A stretch of DNA of 5,596 nucleotides from Kiritimatiellia bacterium (GCA_028822745.1 JAPKCZ010000168.1:1-5596); one strand, 5' to 3'; shown: positions 1 to 5,575, counted from the stretch's first letter. Notes: a model not told the origin generated them from the letters alone. A program made the numbers and translations.

Positions 1-192
1 CATCTGCGACCCGAATTCCTGCGGGCGCCCATCCCAGCCATAAAGAAAGTTCACCGTTTTAAAAACACTCGGGCCGCCCTTTTCGTAGCCCGATGTTTCG
101 AATCCCGCTTGCGCAAGCAATCCGACAAGGCTTCCACCGCGATTTGGATCGGCGAGCGACCCGGCGGGCATTCCAATGACAAGTTTTTCCAT
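1..192 (-). CDS. hisG: ATP phosphoribosyltransferase HisG, N-terminal part (cut by window edge)
   Basis: HisG catalyses the first step of histidine synthesis in the cytoplasm, joining ATP and PRPP to give phosphoribosyl-ATP. Only the first 64 codons are present, and the frame runs open off the left edge. The start MEKLVIGMPAGSL resembles the HisG opening strand and loop (hydrophobic-G-hP-x-G-x-L, where many family members read PKGRL). It is followed by a helix ending in LLAQAGF, the usual LLxxAGF of the family. A later GWDGRPQEFGSQ segment is not part of textbook short HisG and suggests a divergent subtype. The ATG at 192-190 lies 4 nt after the hisI stop, with AGGA at 204-201 inside the end of hisI as a ribosome binding site 8 nt away, so the two genes are probably translationally coupled in one operon. 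The identification rests on the N-terminal motif plus the neighbouring hisI. The catalytic and PRPP-binding regions lie outside the window. Confidence 0.75.
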   Translation of the reverse strand, partial: MEKLVIGMPAGSLADPNRGGSLVGLLAQAGFETSGYEKGGPSVFKTVNFLYGWDGRPQEFGSQM

Positions 193-196
193 TAAA

Positions 197-586
197 TTAA
201 TCCTGAATGAGACTGAGGCTGCCGTCCGCGTCAATTCGCCGATAGTAGCACGATGCGTATGCTTTGCCGCTTTCCTGTTTGGCATGGCAGGCGCCCTGCC
301 CTTGCGCCGTCACGAGATAAACCAAAGAGTTTTGCTCACAGTTAATGCGAATCTCTTCGACCTTCAGGGTGTCCCCCGATGTCATGCCCTTCTTCCAAAG
401 TTCGTTCCGACTACGACTCCAAAAGGTCGCCAAGCCACTGCGGCGCGTTTCATCGAAGGCGTCTTTGTTGGCGAAAGCTAGAATCAACACATCTTTTGTG
501 TTCGCATCTTGCGTCACAACGGGAATCAGCGTTTGCCCATCGGGCCCAAAATCGAGCTGAAGGTCGTTCGTATATTCTTTACTCAT
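197..586 (-). CDS. hisI: phosphoribosyl-AMP cyclohydrolase HisI
   Basis: HisI opens the purine ring of phosphoribosyl-AMP, the third step of histidine synthesis. It is a cytoplasmic, metal-dependent homodimer. From the preferred start (ATG 586, MSKEY) the protein has 129 residues, normal for stand-alone HisI with no fused HisE domain. Signature stretches are LIPVVTQDANTKDVLILAF (about 20-38), ATFWSRSRNELWKKG (53-67) and TSG (69-71). Three putative zinc cysteines, C83, C100 and C113, are kept, but about six extra residues lie between the second and third. The usual DCDxD magnesium site reads NCEQN (82-86), so all three canonical aspartates are replaced. An upstream in-frame ATG at 625 would add 13 residues unlike the family; neither start has a strong ribosome binding site. 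It is the first visible gene of the hisI-hisG operon and has its own promoter at 646-676. The family call is very secure; the start is less so. Confidence 0.93.
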   Translation of the reverse strand: MSKEYTNDLQLDFGPDGQTLIPVVTQDANTKDVLILAFANKDAFDETRRSGLATFWSRSRNELWKKGMTSGDTLKVEEIRINCEQNSLVYLVTAQGQGACHAKQESGKAYASCYYRRIDADGSLSLIQD

Positions 587-645
587 GGTCCACATCCATC
601 GGCACATCAGAGGGTCATGCGCCATTTATTCGCAGCGAAAACAGC

Positions 646-676
646 ATTATATAACGCCTGTAGGCCACATTTGCAA
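646..676 (-). promoter_or_regulatory. putative sigma70-type promoter of hisI-hisG
   Basis: On the minus strand, TTGCAA (676-671) is followed after 17 nt by TATATA (653-648), or after 19 nt by a perfect TATAAT (651-646). Either -10 puts the transcription start near 639-641, leaving a leader of about 55 nt before the preferred hisI ATG at 586 (or about 15 nt before the ATG at 625). It sits in the 153-nt gap between the flavoprotein gene and hisI, which argues that the his genes are transcribed separately from it. I see no attenuator-like run of His codons in the leader. Confidence 0.55.
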
Positions 677-739
677 GCCAGCGGCACGCCAACCTTGTGT
701 TTCCTTCGACATATAGGCGTATCGCAGAATTCACGCCCC

Positions 740-1975
740 TTACGCATTTTCGCCAGCAACGTAACCTGTTGTCCAACAGAGCTGCAGTGAATATCCCCCG
801 GACGGTCGATTGATGTGCAATAAATCACCGACGACGAACAAGCCAGGGAAAAGCCGTGACTGCATCGTACGCGTGTCGATTTCTGTCAGCGCGATCCCTC
901 CATCGCAAACGACAGCCCAGTCGTAGCCCATGGTGCCCGTTACGGTCAGCGGCAGGTTTTTGAGTATTAGGACAAGCTGCTTACGTTCCAGCTGCGTCAT
1001 GACGTTGACCTTGCGTTCCTGCAGGTCCTCCGGGACCATCGCGACAAGGGCGCGTGCCATGCCCGTCGGAACAAGCTGCTTGATCACCGTGCGTACCAGC
1101 TTGTTCTTGTTGCGATCAAACACACTCAGGACATGGCGGTCCGCTTCCGTCGGATCCAAATCCGGAAGCAGGTCAATCTGTGTTGCGACCGGCCCATCTT
1201 TCAGCAGCGCTTTGACGTCGTTTGCGCTATTCAAAATCAATGGTCCCGATAGGCCGAAATGGGTAAACAGCAAGCGTCCCTTTCTTGAAACCTTGTCACC
1301 ACCGACCGACGTAAATGTGATTTTCATCGGCTCAATTGTCGTGCCTGCAAGATCCTTGACCCATTGCTCCTTCACTTGAAGCGGCACAATATCCGGGGTC
1401 GCCTCATGAACGGTATGCCCGACCTCGCTTAGCCACTTCAGCCCTTCGCCTGTCGAGCCTGTTTCGCGATATGCGGCGCCACCCGTCGCCAGAACGACGC
1501 TTTCTGCCTTAAAGGTGCCCTGCGACGTCGCAACCCCCGTCACAGCGCCGTCTTCGACACACAAGCGCTCAACCGAGATGTCCGTACGCAGATCAACCCC
1601 GTATTCTCGAATATAATCCGCGAGCACACGTGTTACATCAGGGGCTTTATGCGTCTCAGGGAAGGTACGATTGTGCGCTTCAACGACCAAACCAAGTCCG
1701 CGACCATTGAAAAAATCAAACGTGGCCTGCACGTCAAAGCGAGAAAAGGGAGAAAACAGAAATTTGCCCGCATCACCAAAAAAGGACAGAAATATACGCG
1801 TGTCAAACTCCGCGTTGGTGATGTTGCAGCGCCCACCGCCGGTGATATTCAGTTTTTCTCCTGGGCGACTGTTTTTCTCAAGCAACAGCACGCGGCGACC
1901 ACATTCGGCTGCGCGACCAGCCGCCATCAGGCCTGATGCCCCTGCCCCCACTACAATGATATCGACGTCGTCCAT
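740..1975 (-). CDS. NAD(P)/FAD-dependent oxidoreductase, HI0933/BaiN (YhiN) flavoprotein family
   Basis: This is a flavoprotein of the HI0933 family (TIGR00275 type), which includes YhiN and the bile-acid enzyme BaiN. The substrate of most members is unknown, so no reaction is assigned here. From ATG 1975 it has 411 residues, close to the family's usual 390-420. The N-terminus is a dinucleotide-binding Rossmann fold: VVGAGASG at 8-15 gives the GxGxxG, and E33 ends strand 2 to hold the adenosine ribose. The family hallmark GGGRCNITN follows at 46-54. The C-terminal FAD-binding end reads FVVGDLLHI, then SGGYSLQLCWTTGYVAG (392-408), with GD in place of the more usual GE. An in-frame ATG at 2011 would add 12 residues ahead of the Rossmann strand, so 1975 is preferred; neither start has a clear Shine-Dalgarno sequence. 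It is divergent from the repeat protein at 2198. There is no signal peptide, so it is cytoplasmic. Confidence 0.93.
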   Translation of the reverse strand: MDDVDIIVVGAGASGLMAAGRAAECGRRVLLLEKNSRPGEKLNITGGGRCNITNAEFDTRIFLSFFGDAGKFLFSPFSRFDVQATFDFFNGRGLGLVVEAHNRTFPETHKAPDVTRVLADYIREYGVDLRTDISVERLCVEDGAVTGVATSQGTFKAESVVLATGGAAYRETGSTGEGLKWLSEVGHTVHEATPDIVPLQVKEQWVKDLAGTTIEPMKITFTSVGGDKVSRKGRLLFTHFGLSGPLILNSANDVKALLKDGPVATQIDLLPDLDPTEADRHVLSVFDRNKNKLVRTVIKQLVPTGMARALVAMVPEDLQERKVNVMTQLERKQLVLILKNLPLTVTGTMGYDWAVVCDGGIALTEIDTRTMQSRLFPGLFVVGDLLHINRPSGGYSLQLCWTTGYVAGENA

Positions 1976-2118
1976 GCGCGGCAATCTAACAGAGTCCGGC
2001 GCCAAGACCATTCAATTTCACTAGCGCCGCATAGGCCCGAAAGTAAACCATGAAAGAGCGGCATGCCGAAGTCCCCGCCCCTGGAGCAGAGTACCTGCAC
2101 CTGCGTTCTAGTTCGCCC

Positions 2119-2146
2119 TTGACCGCAGCCGCTGGCCATTTATGCT
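2119..2146 (+). promoter_or_regulatory. putative sigma70-type promoter of the surface-repeat protein gene
   Basis: TTGACC (2119-2124) is followed after 16 nt by TATGCT (2141-2146). The -35 box matches consensus at five of six positions and the -10 at four. Transcription would start near 2153 and give a leader of about 45 nt before the ATG at 2198. No inverted-repeat operator stands out beside it. Confidence 0.45.
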
Positions 2147-2185
2147 AGCTGGACAAATATTTAACAGAGCAACTACTGGACATTC

Positions 2186-2191
2186 AAGGAG
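2186..2191 (+). promoter_or_regulatory. strong ribosome binding site AAGGAG
   Basis: AAGGAG lies 6 nt before the ATG at 2198 and 9 nt before the directly following ATG at 2201. It supports translation of the 2198 gene but does not decide between the two adjacent start codons, which differ by a single Met. Confidence 0.8.
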
Positions 2192-2197
2192 CAAGCA

Positions 2198-2725
2198 ATG
2201 ATGAAGTCTTTTCCGATTGTGCTGACCGCACTTATCCTCGCCGCTACGGGTATCACCGAATCAGAAGGCGGACAGCGCAAAGGCCTCAATCTCGCACTCG
2301 TGCCAAGCGTACAGATTTTCAACGATCACTCAGAAGTCAAAGGAGCGCGCCTCAATGTCATCGGCGACAACCGTGCGATGACCGGTTTTGATTTGGGTCT
2401 TATCAACCTCACGGATGAGCGTTTTGTGGGCGCAGCCATCGGTCTAGCCAATTCCGTCAAGGGGCAGGCGACCGGTTTCCAGGGTGGTTTGTTCAATTTT
2501 GCGGGGCAAATGCGTGGCATGCAACTGGGCCTTTCAAATCGCGCGATCAAGCTCGACGGCCTGCAACTTGGCTTCGCCAACTACGCCCACGAAAATAATT
2601 GGCTGCAATTCGGCGTCGTCAACATCGCCAACAACCGACAGGGTTGGCAGATTGGCCTCATGAACTTCAATCTGGAGCCGACGGCCAGCTTCCATGGTAT
2701 GATTTTTGTCAACGGGGCCTTCTAA
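2198..2725 (+). CDS. secreted GxQxGxxN short-repeat protein (LA_2272-like surface repeat type)
   Basis: This is a 175-residue protein of unknown function. Residues 1-18 are a signal peptide (Lys at position 3, then the hydrophobic stretch FPIVLTALILAATG), with cleavage probably within 18-25. There is no lipobox cysteine, so it is not a lipoprotein. From about residue 49 the chain is almost wholly short repeats. Clear units start at G63, G78, G93, G107, G121, W135 (Gly lost) and G149, each reading G-h-x-h-G-h-x-N at a 14-15-residue period. The last unit is followed by a tail containing FNLEP and ending VNGAF. The pattern resembles short-repeat proteins annotated as the LA_2272 surface-repeat family, first named in Leptospira. 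A regular stacked-beta fold exposed in the periplasm or on the outer surface is an inference. The cardiolipin synthase gene follows after 101 nt in the same direction, but with its own candidate promoter. There is no clear terminator between them. Confidence 0.85.
   Translation: MMKSFPIVLTALILAATGITESEGGQRKGLNLALVPSVQIFNDHSEVKGARLNVIGDNRAMTGFDLGLINLTDERFVGAAIGLANSVKGQATGFQGGLFNFAGQMRGMQLGLSNRAIKLDGLQLGFANYAHENNWLQFGVVNIANNRQGWQIGLMNFNLEPTASFHGMIFVNGAF
2384..2665 (+). repeat. coding tandem repeat, seven 42-45-nt units
   Basis: This stretch encodes the seven units starting at residues 63, 78, 93, 107, 121, 135 and 149, each with the pattern GxQxGxxN. The first two steps are 15 codons and the rest 14. 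The units are alike in protein but well diverged in DNA, so the repeat is old rather than a recent slippage expansion. The units differ most in the 6-7 residues between the Asn of one and the Gly of the next. Confidence 0.8.
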
Positions 2726-2791
2726 ACAGATCCACCCCAAACAACCCGGCCTGCGGAACACCACGGCGTAAAAAACACCTCGCGAGACACA

Positions 2792-2820
2792 TTGCGCCGC
2801 AGCGATCGGGTCGCTACACT
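2792..2820 (+). promoter_or_regulatory. putative cls promoter giving a leaderless transcript
   Basis: TTGCGC (2792-2797), a 17-nt spacer and TACACT (2815-2820) form a plausible sigma70-type promoter. The expected start of transcription, about 7 nt after the -10 box, falls on the A of the cls ATG at 2827. The six bases before the ATG (GTCTGA) and those further upstream hold no Shine-Dalgarno sequence, which fits leaderless translation. Confidence 0.4.
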
Positions 2821-2826
2821 GTCTGA

Positions 2827-4320
2827 ATGATTCCCGACATCATTCGCCGAGCCGCTTTGATCGCGATCCCGGCATTCCATATTCTGGGCTTCATCGGCGT
2901 CGCCGCCTATTGCCTGCGACGCCGCCGTGAAGGCGCATCGACCCTCCTTTGGCTGACCGTAGCATGGTCCTTTCCCATTCTGGGGCCGCTTCTTTTCTTG
3001 ATGTTGGGCGTTACACGCGTGCCGCAAAAGGCCTGGCGCACGCAACGCGCCAACGATGCGTTTCGCGCAGAACGCCAAACGCGAGAATCCGAAGCCATGC
3101 CGCTGGATTATTGGCGACGGCTTCGGGAATCCATGGCCGACGCGCCGGAGGACGAAACCTCACGTACGCTTGTCAAAACAATGAACCGCTTCGGTGACGA
3201 GTTTCCGCTACTCGGGAGCAACACCATAGAAACGCTTATTGGGGGCGACGCGGCCTTTCCACAAATGCTGAGCGCCATTGACGACGCAACGGATCACATC
3301 CACCTGCAAACGTACATTCTGGGCAATGACGCCACCGGCCGTCTATTCCTAGAGCACCTGGCCGCAAAAGCGCGACAGGGCATCGTTGTGCGTCTCCTGT
3401 ATGACCGCATTGGATCCACCAGCGCCTGGCTGCGCGGCATGTTGCGACCCTATGCAAAAATCCCCAACTTTCACATCGACTCGTGGCATCAGATGGACCT
3501 GTTCCAGTGGCGTTTCCAGATCAATTTGCGCAACCACCGCAAGGCGCTCATCATTGATGGAAAAATAGCGTTCGTTGGCGGCATCAACCTACACATTGAA
3601 AACACCACGCGCCCGCAAGGCGAGCCGATCCGCGACTACCACTTTATTGTTCGCGGACCTATTGTGCACGAAATGCAATACACCTTCTTACGCGACTGGC
3701 ACTTCATGTCCAACGAAGACGCCAGTCAATTACTTTGCGAGCGCCATTTCCCATTGATTACGCCGTCAGGTCAAACCTTGATTCGCCTCGTCAACGGCGG
3801 CCCTTCCTCAGACGTTGAATCCCTCACCGACATTTACTGCGCCGCACTCGCCGCGGCAACCGACCAGGTGCTAATCGTCACCCCATACTTCGTGCCTCCG
3901 CCCGATATTCTACGCGCGATGCGACTAGCCTCCCTACGCGGCGTAAGCATCAAACTGCTTCTGCCCGAAACCGGAAATCATCCAACCGCCGCCCTCGCGG
4001 GTAGGGCGTTCTTTGAAGACCTGCTGAATGCCGGCATTGAGATCTATTTACGTCCCCCACCCCTGCTACACGCCAAAGCCCTGGTTGTGGACGACAAAAT
4101 TGCCGTCGTCGGCACCGTCAACCTCGACAACCGCAGCCTTCGCTTGAACTATGAAACGGCATTTACGGTATTCGACGAGCCGTTTGCGAATGAGCTCAAA
4201 CAGTTCATCCTAGAAGATTTAGCGGCGAGTAGCCGGGTTGACCTGGTGCAGTGGCGAAACCGTCCAGCAGGAGCGCGCATTCGCGAAAACCTCTGTGCAC
4301 TACTGGCACCTGTGCTTTGA
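2827..4320 (+). CDS. cls: cardiolipin synthase, ClsA-type phospholipase D family
   Basis: This inner-membrane enzyme condenses two phosphatidylglycerol molecules to cardiolipin and glycerol. At 497 residues it matches E. coli ClsA (486) along its length. Two membrane segments lie at about 9-30 and 38-62, separated by a short Arg-rich loop (RRRRE). Then come two phospholipase D domains. The first HKD motif is H237, K239, D244 (HRKALIIDG), followed by GGIN at 251-254. The second is H415, K417, D422 (HAKALVVDD), followed by GTVN at 429-432. Other ClsA-like stretches are TPYFVPP, RAFFEDLLNAGIEIY and the C-terminal RPAGARIRENL. All catalytic residues are present, so it should be active. The ATG at 2827 lacks a ribosome binding site but begins just before the first membrane helix, as expected. 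It converges on the ankyrin gene, with only 21 nt between stop codons and no hairpin terminator seen. Confidence 0.96.
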   Translation: MIPDIIRRAALIAIPAFHILGFIGVAAYCLRRRREGASTLLWLTVAWSFPILGPLLFLMLGVTRVPQKAWRTQRANDAFRAERQTRESEAMPLDYWRRLRESMADAPEDETSRTLVKTMNRFGDEFPLLGSNTIETLIGGDAAFPQMLSAIDDATDHIHLQTYILGNDATGRLFLEHLAAKARQGIVVRLLYDRIGSTSAWLRGMLRPYAKIPNFHIDSWHQMDLFQWRFQINLRNHRKALIIDGKIAFVGGINLHIENTTRPQGEPIRDYHFIVRGPIVHEMQYTFLRDWHFMSNEDASQLLCERHFPLITPSGQTLIRLVNGGPSSDVESLTDIYCAALAAATDQVLIVTPYFVPPPDILRAMRLASLRGVSIKLLLPETGNHPTAALAGRAFFEDLLNAGIEIYLRPPPLLHAKALVVDDKIAVVGTVNLDNRSLRLNYETAFTVFDEPFANELKQFILEDLAASSRVDLVQWRNRPAGARIRENLCALLAPVL

Positions 4321-4341
4321 TGGGTGCGGCCTCGGCTTAAC

Positions 4342-4986
4342 TCACTTGCCTTTCAAGAGCCCGGCGGCCTCGACGTTCCCTAACTCGATCGCATAATCAA
4401 GCGCAGTCTTCCCATTCGTCGCGCGCAGCGACGGATCTGCGCCGCACTTCAGCAAGAGAGCGATCATCTCCGATCCAGAGCTAGCAGCAGCCTCGTGCAA
4501 CGGCGTGCCACCACCATGGCTCTGCGCATTGATCGCCGACCCGGCATCAACGAGAAAGACCGTCAACGGCACGTTGTCCTTAACGGCGGCAAAATGGAGT
4601 GGCGTCCACCCGTCTTGATCTTCAACGCCAAGTGCCGCGCCATGCTTCACGAGCAACTTGGCGACGTCGTCACAACCGCGCTCGGAAGCGAGATGGAGCG
4701 CCGTCTTATGCCGCCGTGTCGCCGCATTGACAGTCGCACCGCCCTCAATGAGTCGCCCCGCAATATCGGCATAACCGCGCACAGCGGCATAATGCAGCGC
4801 GCACCAACCCGCACGGTTCGTGGCATTGACCGATACGCCTTCCTTTATCTGAAGCGTCACTGCGGCAAGGTCATTTTGGCTAATCGCCTTTAACATGGCC
4901 GGACGCAGATCACCGGCCACCGTCGCAACAGGCGACAAAAGACCAACAACCCCGCACAACGTTGCTATGGTCACGATTCGTTTCAC
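4342..4986 (-). CDS. exported ankyrin-repeat protein
   Basis: This 214-residue protein has a signal peptide (KR, then a hydrophobic core at about 4-20) with probable cleavage after A24 (TVA-GD). There is no lipobox, so it is probably periplasmic. The mature part is ankyrin repeats only: a partial N-terminal cap at about 28-58, four full repeats starting at W61, K94, W127 and G160 with an exact 33-residue period, and a short C-terminal cap from K193. Full units carry the usual TPLHxAA and LLxxGA motifs (ALHYAA, ALHLAS, PLHFAA, PLHEAA). Ankyrin stacks bind other proteins; no partner or enzymatic domain can be read here. The start is GTG at 4986, fixed by AGGAGGT (4998-4992) 5 nt upstream. Its leader contains two mutually exclusive hairpins (5000-5020). 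It diverges from the nitroreductase remnant and converges on cls. Acquired and native ankyrin genes look alike, so origin is not inferred. Confidence 0.92.
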   Translation of the reverse strand: MKRIVTIATLCGVVGLLSPVATVAGDLRPAMLKAISQNDLAAVTLQIKEGVSVNATNRAGWCALHYAAVRGYADIAGRLIEGGATVNAATRRHKTALHLASERGCDDVAKLLVKHGAALGVEDQDGWTPLHFAAVKDNVPLTVFLVDAGSAINAQSHGGGTPLHEAAASSGSEMIALLLKCGADPSLRATNGKTALDYAIELGNVEAAGLLKGK

Positions 4987-4991
4987 AACGC

Positions 4992-4998
4992 ACCTCCT
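4992..4998 (-). promoter_or_regulatory. consensus ribosome binding site deciding a GTG start
   Basis: AGGAGGT on the minus strand is a near-perfect match to the 16S rRNA anti-Shine-Dalgarno sequence. Its 5-nt spacing fixes the GTG at 4986-4984 as the start of the ankyrin gene, directly ahead of a good signal peptide. Confidence 0.85.
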
Positions 4999-4999
4999 G

Positions 5000-5020
5000 T
5001 GGGCATACGCCCAAATGGGC
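5000..5020 (-). promoter_or_regulatory. two overlapping, mutually exclusive hairpins in the ankyrin gene leader
   Basis: In the mRNA sense the leader reads GCCC-ATTT-GGGC (5020-5009), and the same GGGC then pairs forward as TGGGC-GTAT-GCCCA (5013-5000). The second stem (5 bp, 4-nt loop) ends one base before the AGGAGG ribosome binding site at 4998. The two stems share the central GGGC, so only one can form. The arrangement could tune translation initiation, but the stems are short and no switch is proven. No convincing -35 box accompanies the TATATT at 5048-5043, so the transcription start is unknown. Confidence 0.3.
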
Positions 5021-5054
5021 AGTTCATTGACGACATTGCCGAAATATAAACCGA

Positions 5055-5065
5055 TGCGTGACGCA
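5055..5065. promoter_or_regulatory. 11-bp palindrome TGCGTGACGCA, possible operator
   Basis: A perfect inverted repeat (TGCGT-G-ACGCA) lies in the divergent gap between the ankyrin gene and the nitroreductase remnant, just upstream of the TATATT that could serve the ankyrin gene. Short palindromes occur by chance and no regulator is known here. Confidence 0.2.
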
Positions 5066-5074
5066 ACGCGATTT

Positions 5075-5085
5075 GTTATTGTAAC
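5075..5085. promoter_or_regulatory. 11-bp inverted repeat GTTA-TTG-TAAC, possible operator
   Basis: This perfect inverted repeat has its centre 20 bp (about two helical turns) from the centre of the palindrome at 5055-5065. It lies about 35 bp ahead of the remnant's ribosome binding site, where a repressor site for a nitroreductase gene would be plausible. No named regulator motif is claimed. Confidence 0.2.
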
Positions 5086-5130
5086 CTCTTACGAAATCGA
5101 TTTTCGCGTTTATAACCACAAGGAGACACG

Positions 5131-5575
5131 ATTACCGCGATACAATCGCGCCGTCGCATGGGATCAGTCCCAAGTCACGGACAGCTCCCTCTTTATCGTA
5201 CTTTGCGCAGATCTGAAAGCCTAGGAAAGAGACCCATCACGGTACTGGGTGAACGCACCCGAACCCGTTCAGGAATTTATGATTCCCGCCATTGACGCCT
5301 ACTACCGTGACAAGGATCAAGTACAACGTGACGAAGCGATGCGATCCTGCGGCATTGTTGCACAGACACTCATGCTCAGCGCCAAAGCGCTTGGCTATGA
5401 TTCTTGCCCCATGGACGGATTTGATTTTGACGCCGTTGGGAAATTGATCAATCTACCCGACGATCATGTCATCGCCATGTTCGTCGCCATCGGAAAAGGC
5501 ACAAAAGAACCCTGGCCGCGCCCGGGTCAGTTGGATCTCGACGACGTCGTCATCAAGAACGCCTATTCTGCATAA
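5131..5575 (+). pseudogene. nitroreductase-family flavoprotein, degraded remnant
   Basis: This is the remains of an FMN-dependent nitroreductase, a family that reduces nitro or quinone compounds with NAD(P)H. AAGGAG (5120-5125) lies 5 nt before ATT at 5131 where ATG is expected. The next codons read TAIQSRR, like a nitroreductase N-terminus. In another frame, from 5147, comes RAVAWDQSQVTDSSLFIVL and then ADLKA, typical of the middle of the protein. An in-frame TAG at 5222-5224 follows, then ERDPSRYW and a well-kept C-terminal half to the TAA at 5575. That half includes DEAMRSCGIVAQTLMLSA, GYDSCPM and LPDDHVIAMFVAIGK. About 142 codons remain after the frame change, against roughly 200 residues for the family, so about 50 codons, including FMN-contacting parts, seem lost. 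A GTG at 5249 opens the last 108 codons but is internal. The family call is secure. The lesion history is inferred, and sequencing error in any one lesion cannot be excluded. Confidence 0.85.

Noticed and set aside
715..739. Terminator after the flavoprotein gene (GGCGT ... ACGCC on the minus strand)
   Set aside because: The stem is only 5 bp with a 12-nt loop and there is no proper T-run after it, so a factor-independent terminator cannot be supported.
1649..1936. Plus-strand frame encoding a Lys/Arg-rich, ribosomal-protein-like sequence
   Set aside because: It lies entirely antisense to the conserved FAD-binding part of the flavoprotein gene. Its basic composition is a by-product of the opposite-strand codons, and no ribosome binding site precedes it.
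1984..2015. Promoter for the flavoprotein gene (TTGAAT with TGTTAG or TTAGAT, minus strand)
   Set aside because: The spacer is 18 nt for the poor -10 box and 20 nt for the better one, and neither is convincing. The true promoter was not found.
4321..4341. Bidirectional terminator between the convergent cls and ankyrin genes
   Set aside because: The 21-nt gap and the gene ends around it contain no stem longer than 3-4 bp and no T-run on either strand.
4495..4893. 132-codon plus-strand open frame
   Set aside because: It is antisense to the ankyrin repeats, has no recognisable domain, and the repeats on the other strand are clear.
5111..5116. TATAAC as the -10 box of the nitroreductase remnant
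   Set aside because: Transcription would start near 5123, inside the AAGGAG ribosome binding site, and the matching -35 (TTACGA) is weak.
4895..5224. Plus-strand open frame ending in ADLKA as an independent gene
   Set aside because: Only its last 25 codons resemble a protein family (nitroreductase). The earlier part runs antisense through the start of the ankyrin gene and its leader, with no start signal.
5249..5575. A stand-alone 108-residue nitroreductase gene starting at GTG 5249
   Set aside because: The same frame continues upstream through the TAG with family-like sequence (ERDPSRYW, and AVAWDQSQ before it). There is no ribosome binding site before the GTG, and the fragment lacks the N-terminal half of the fold.
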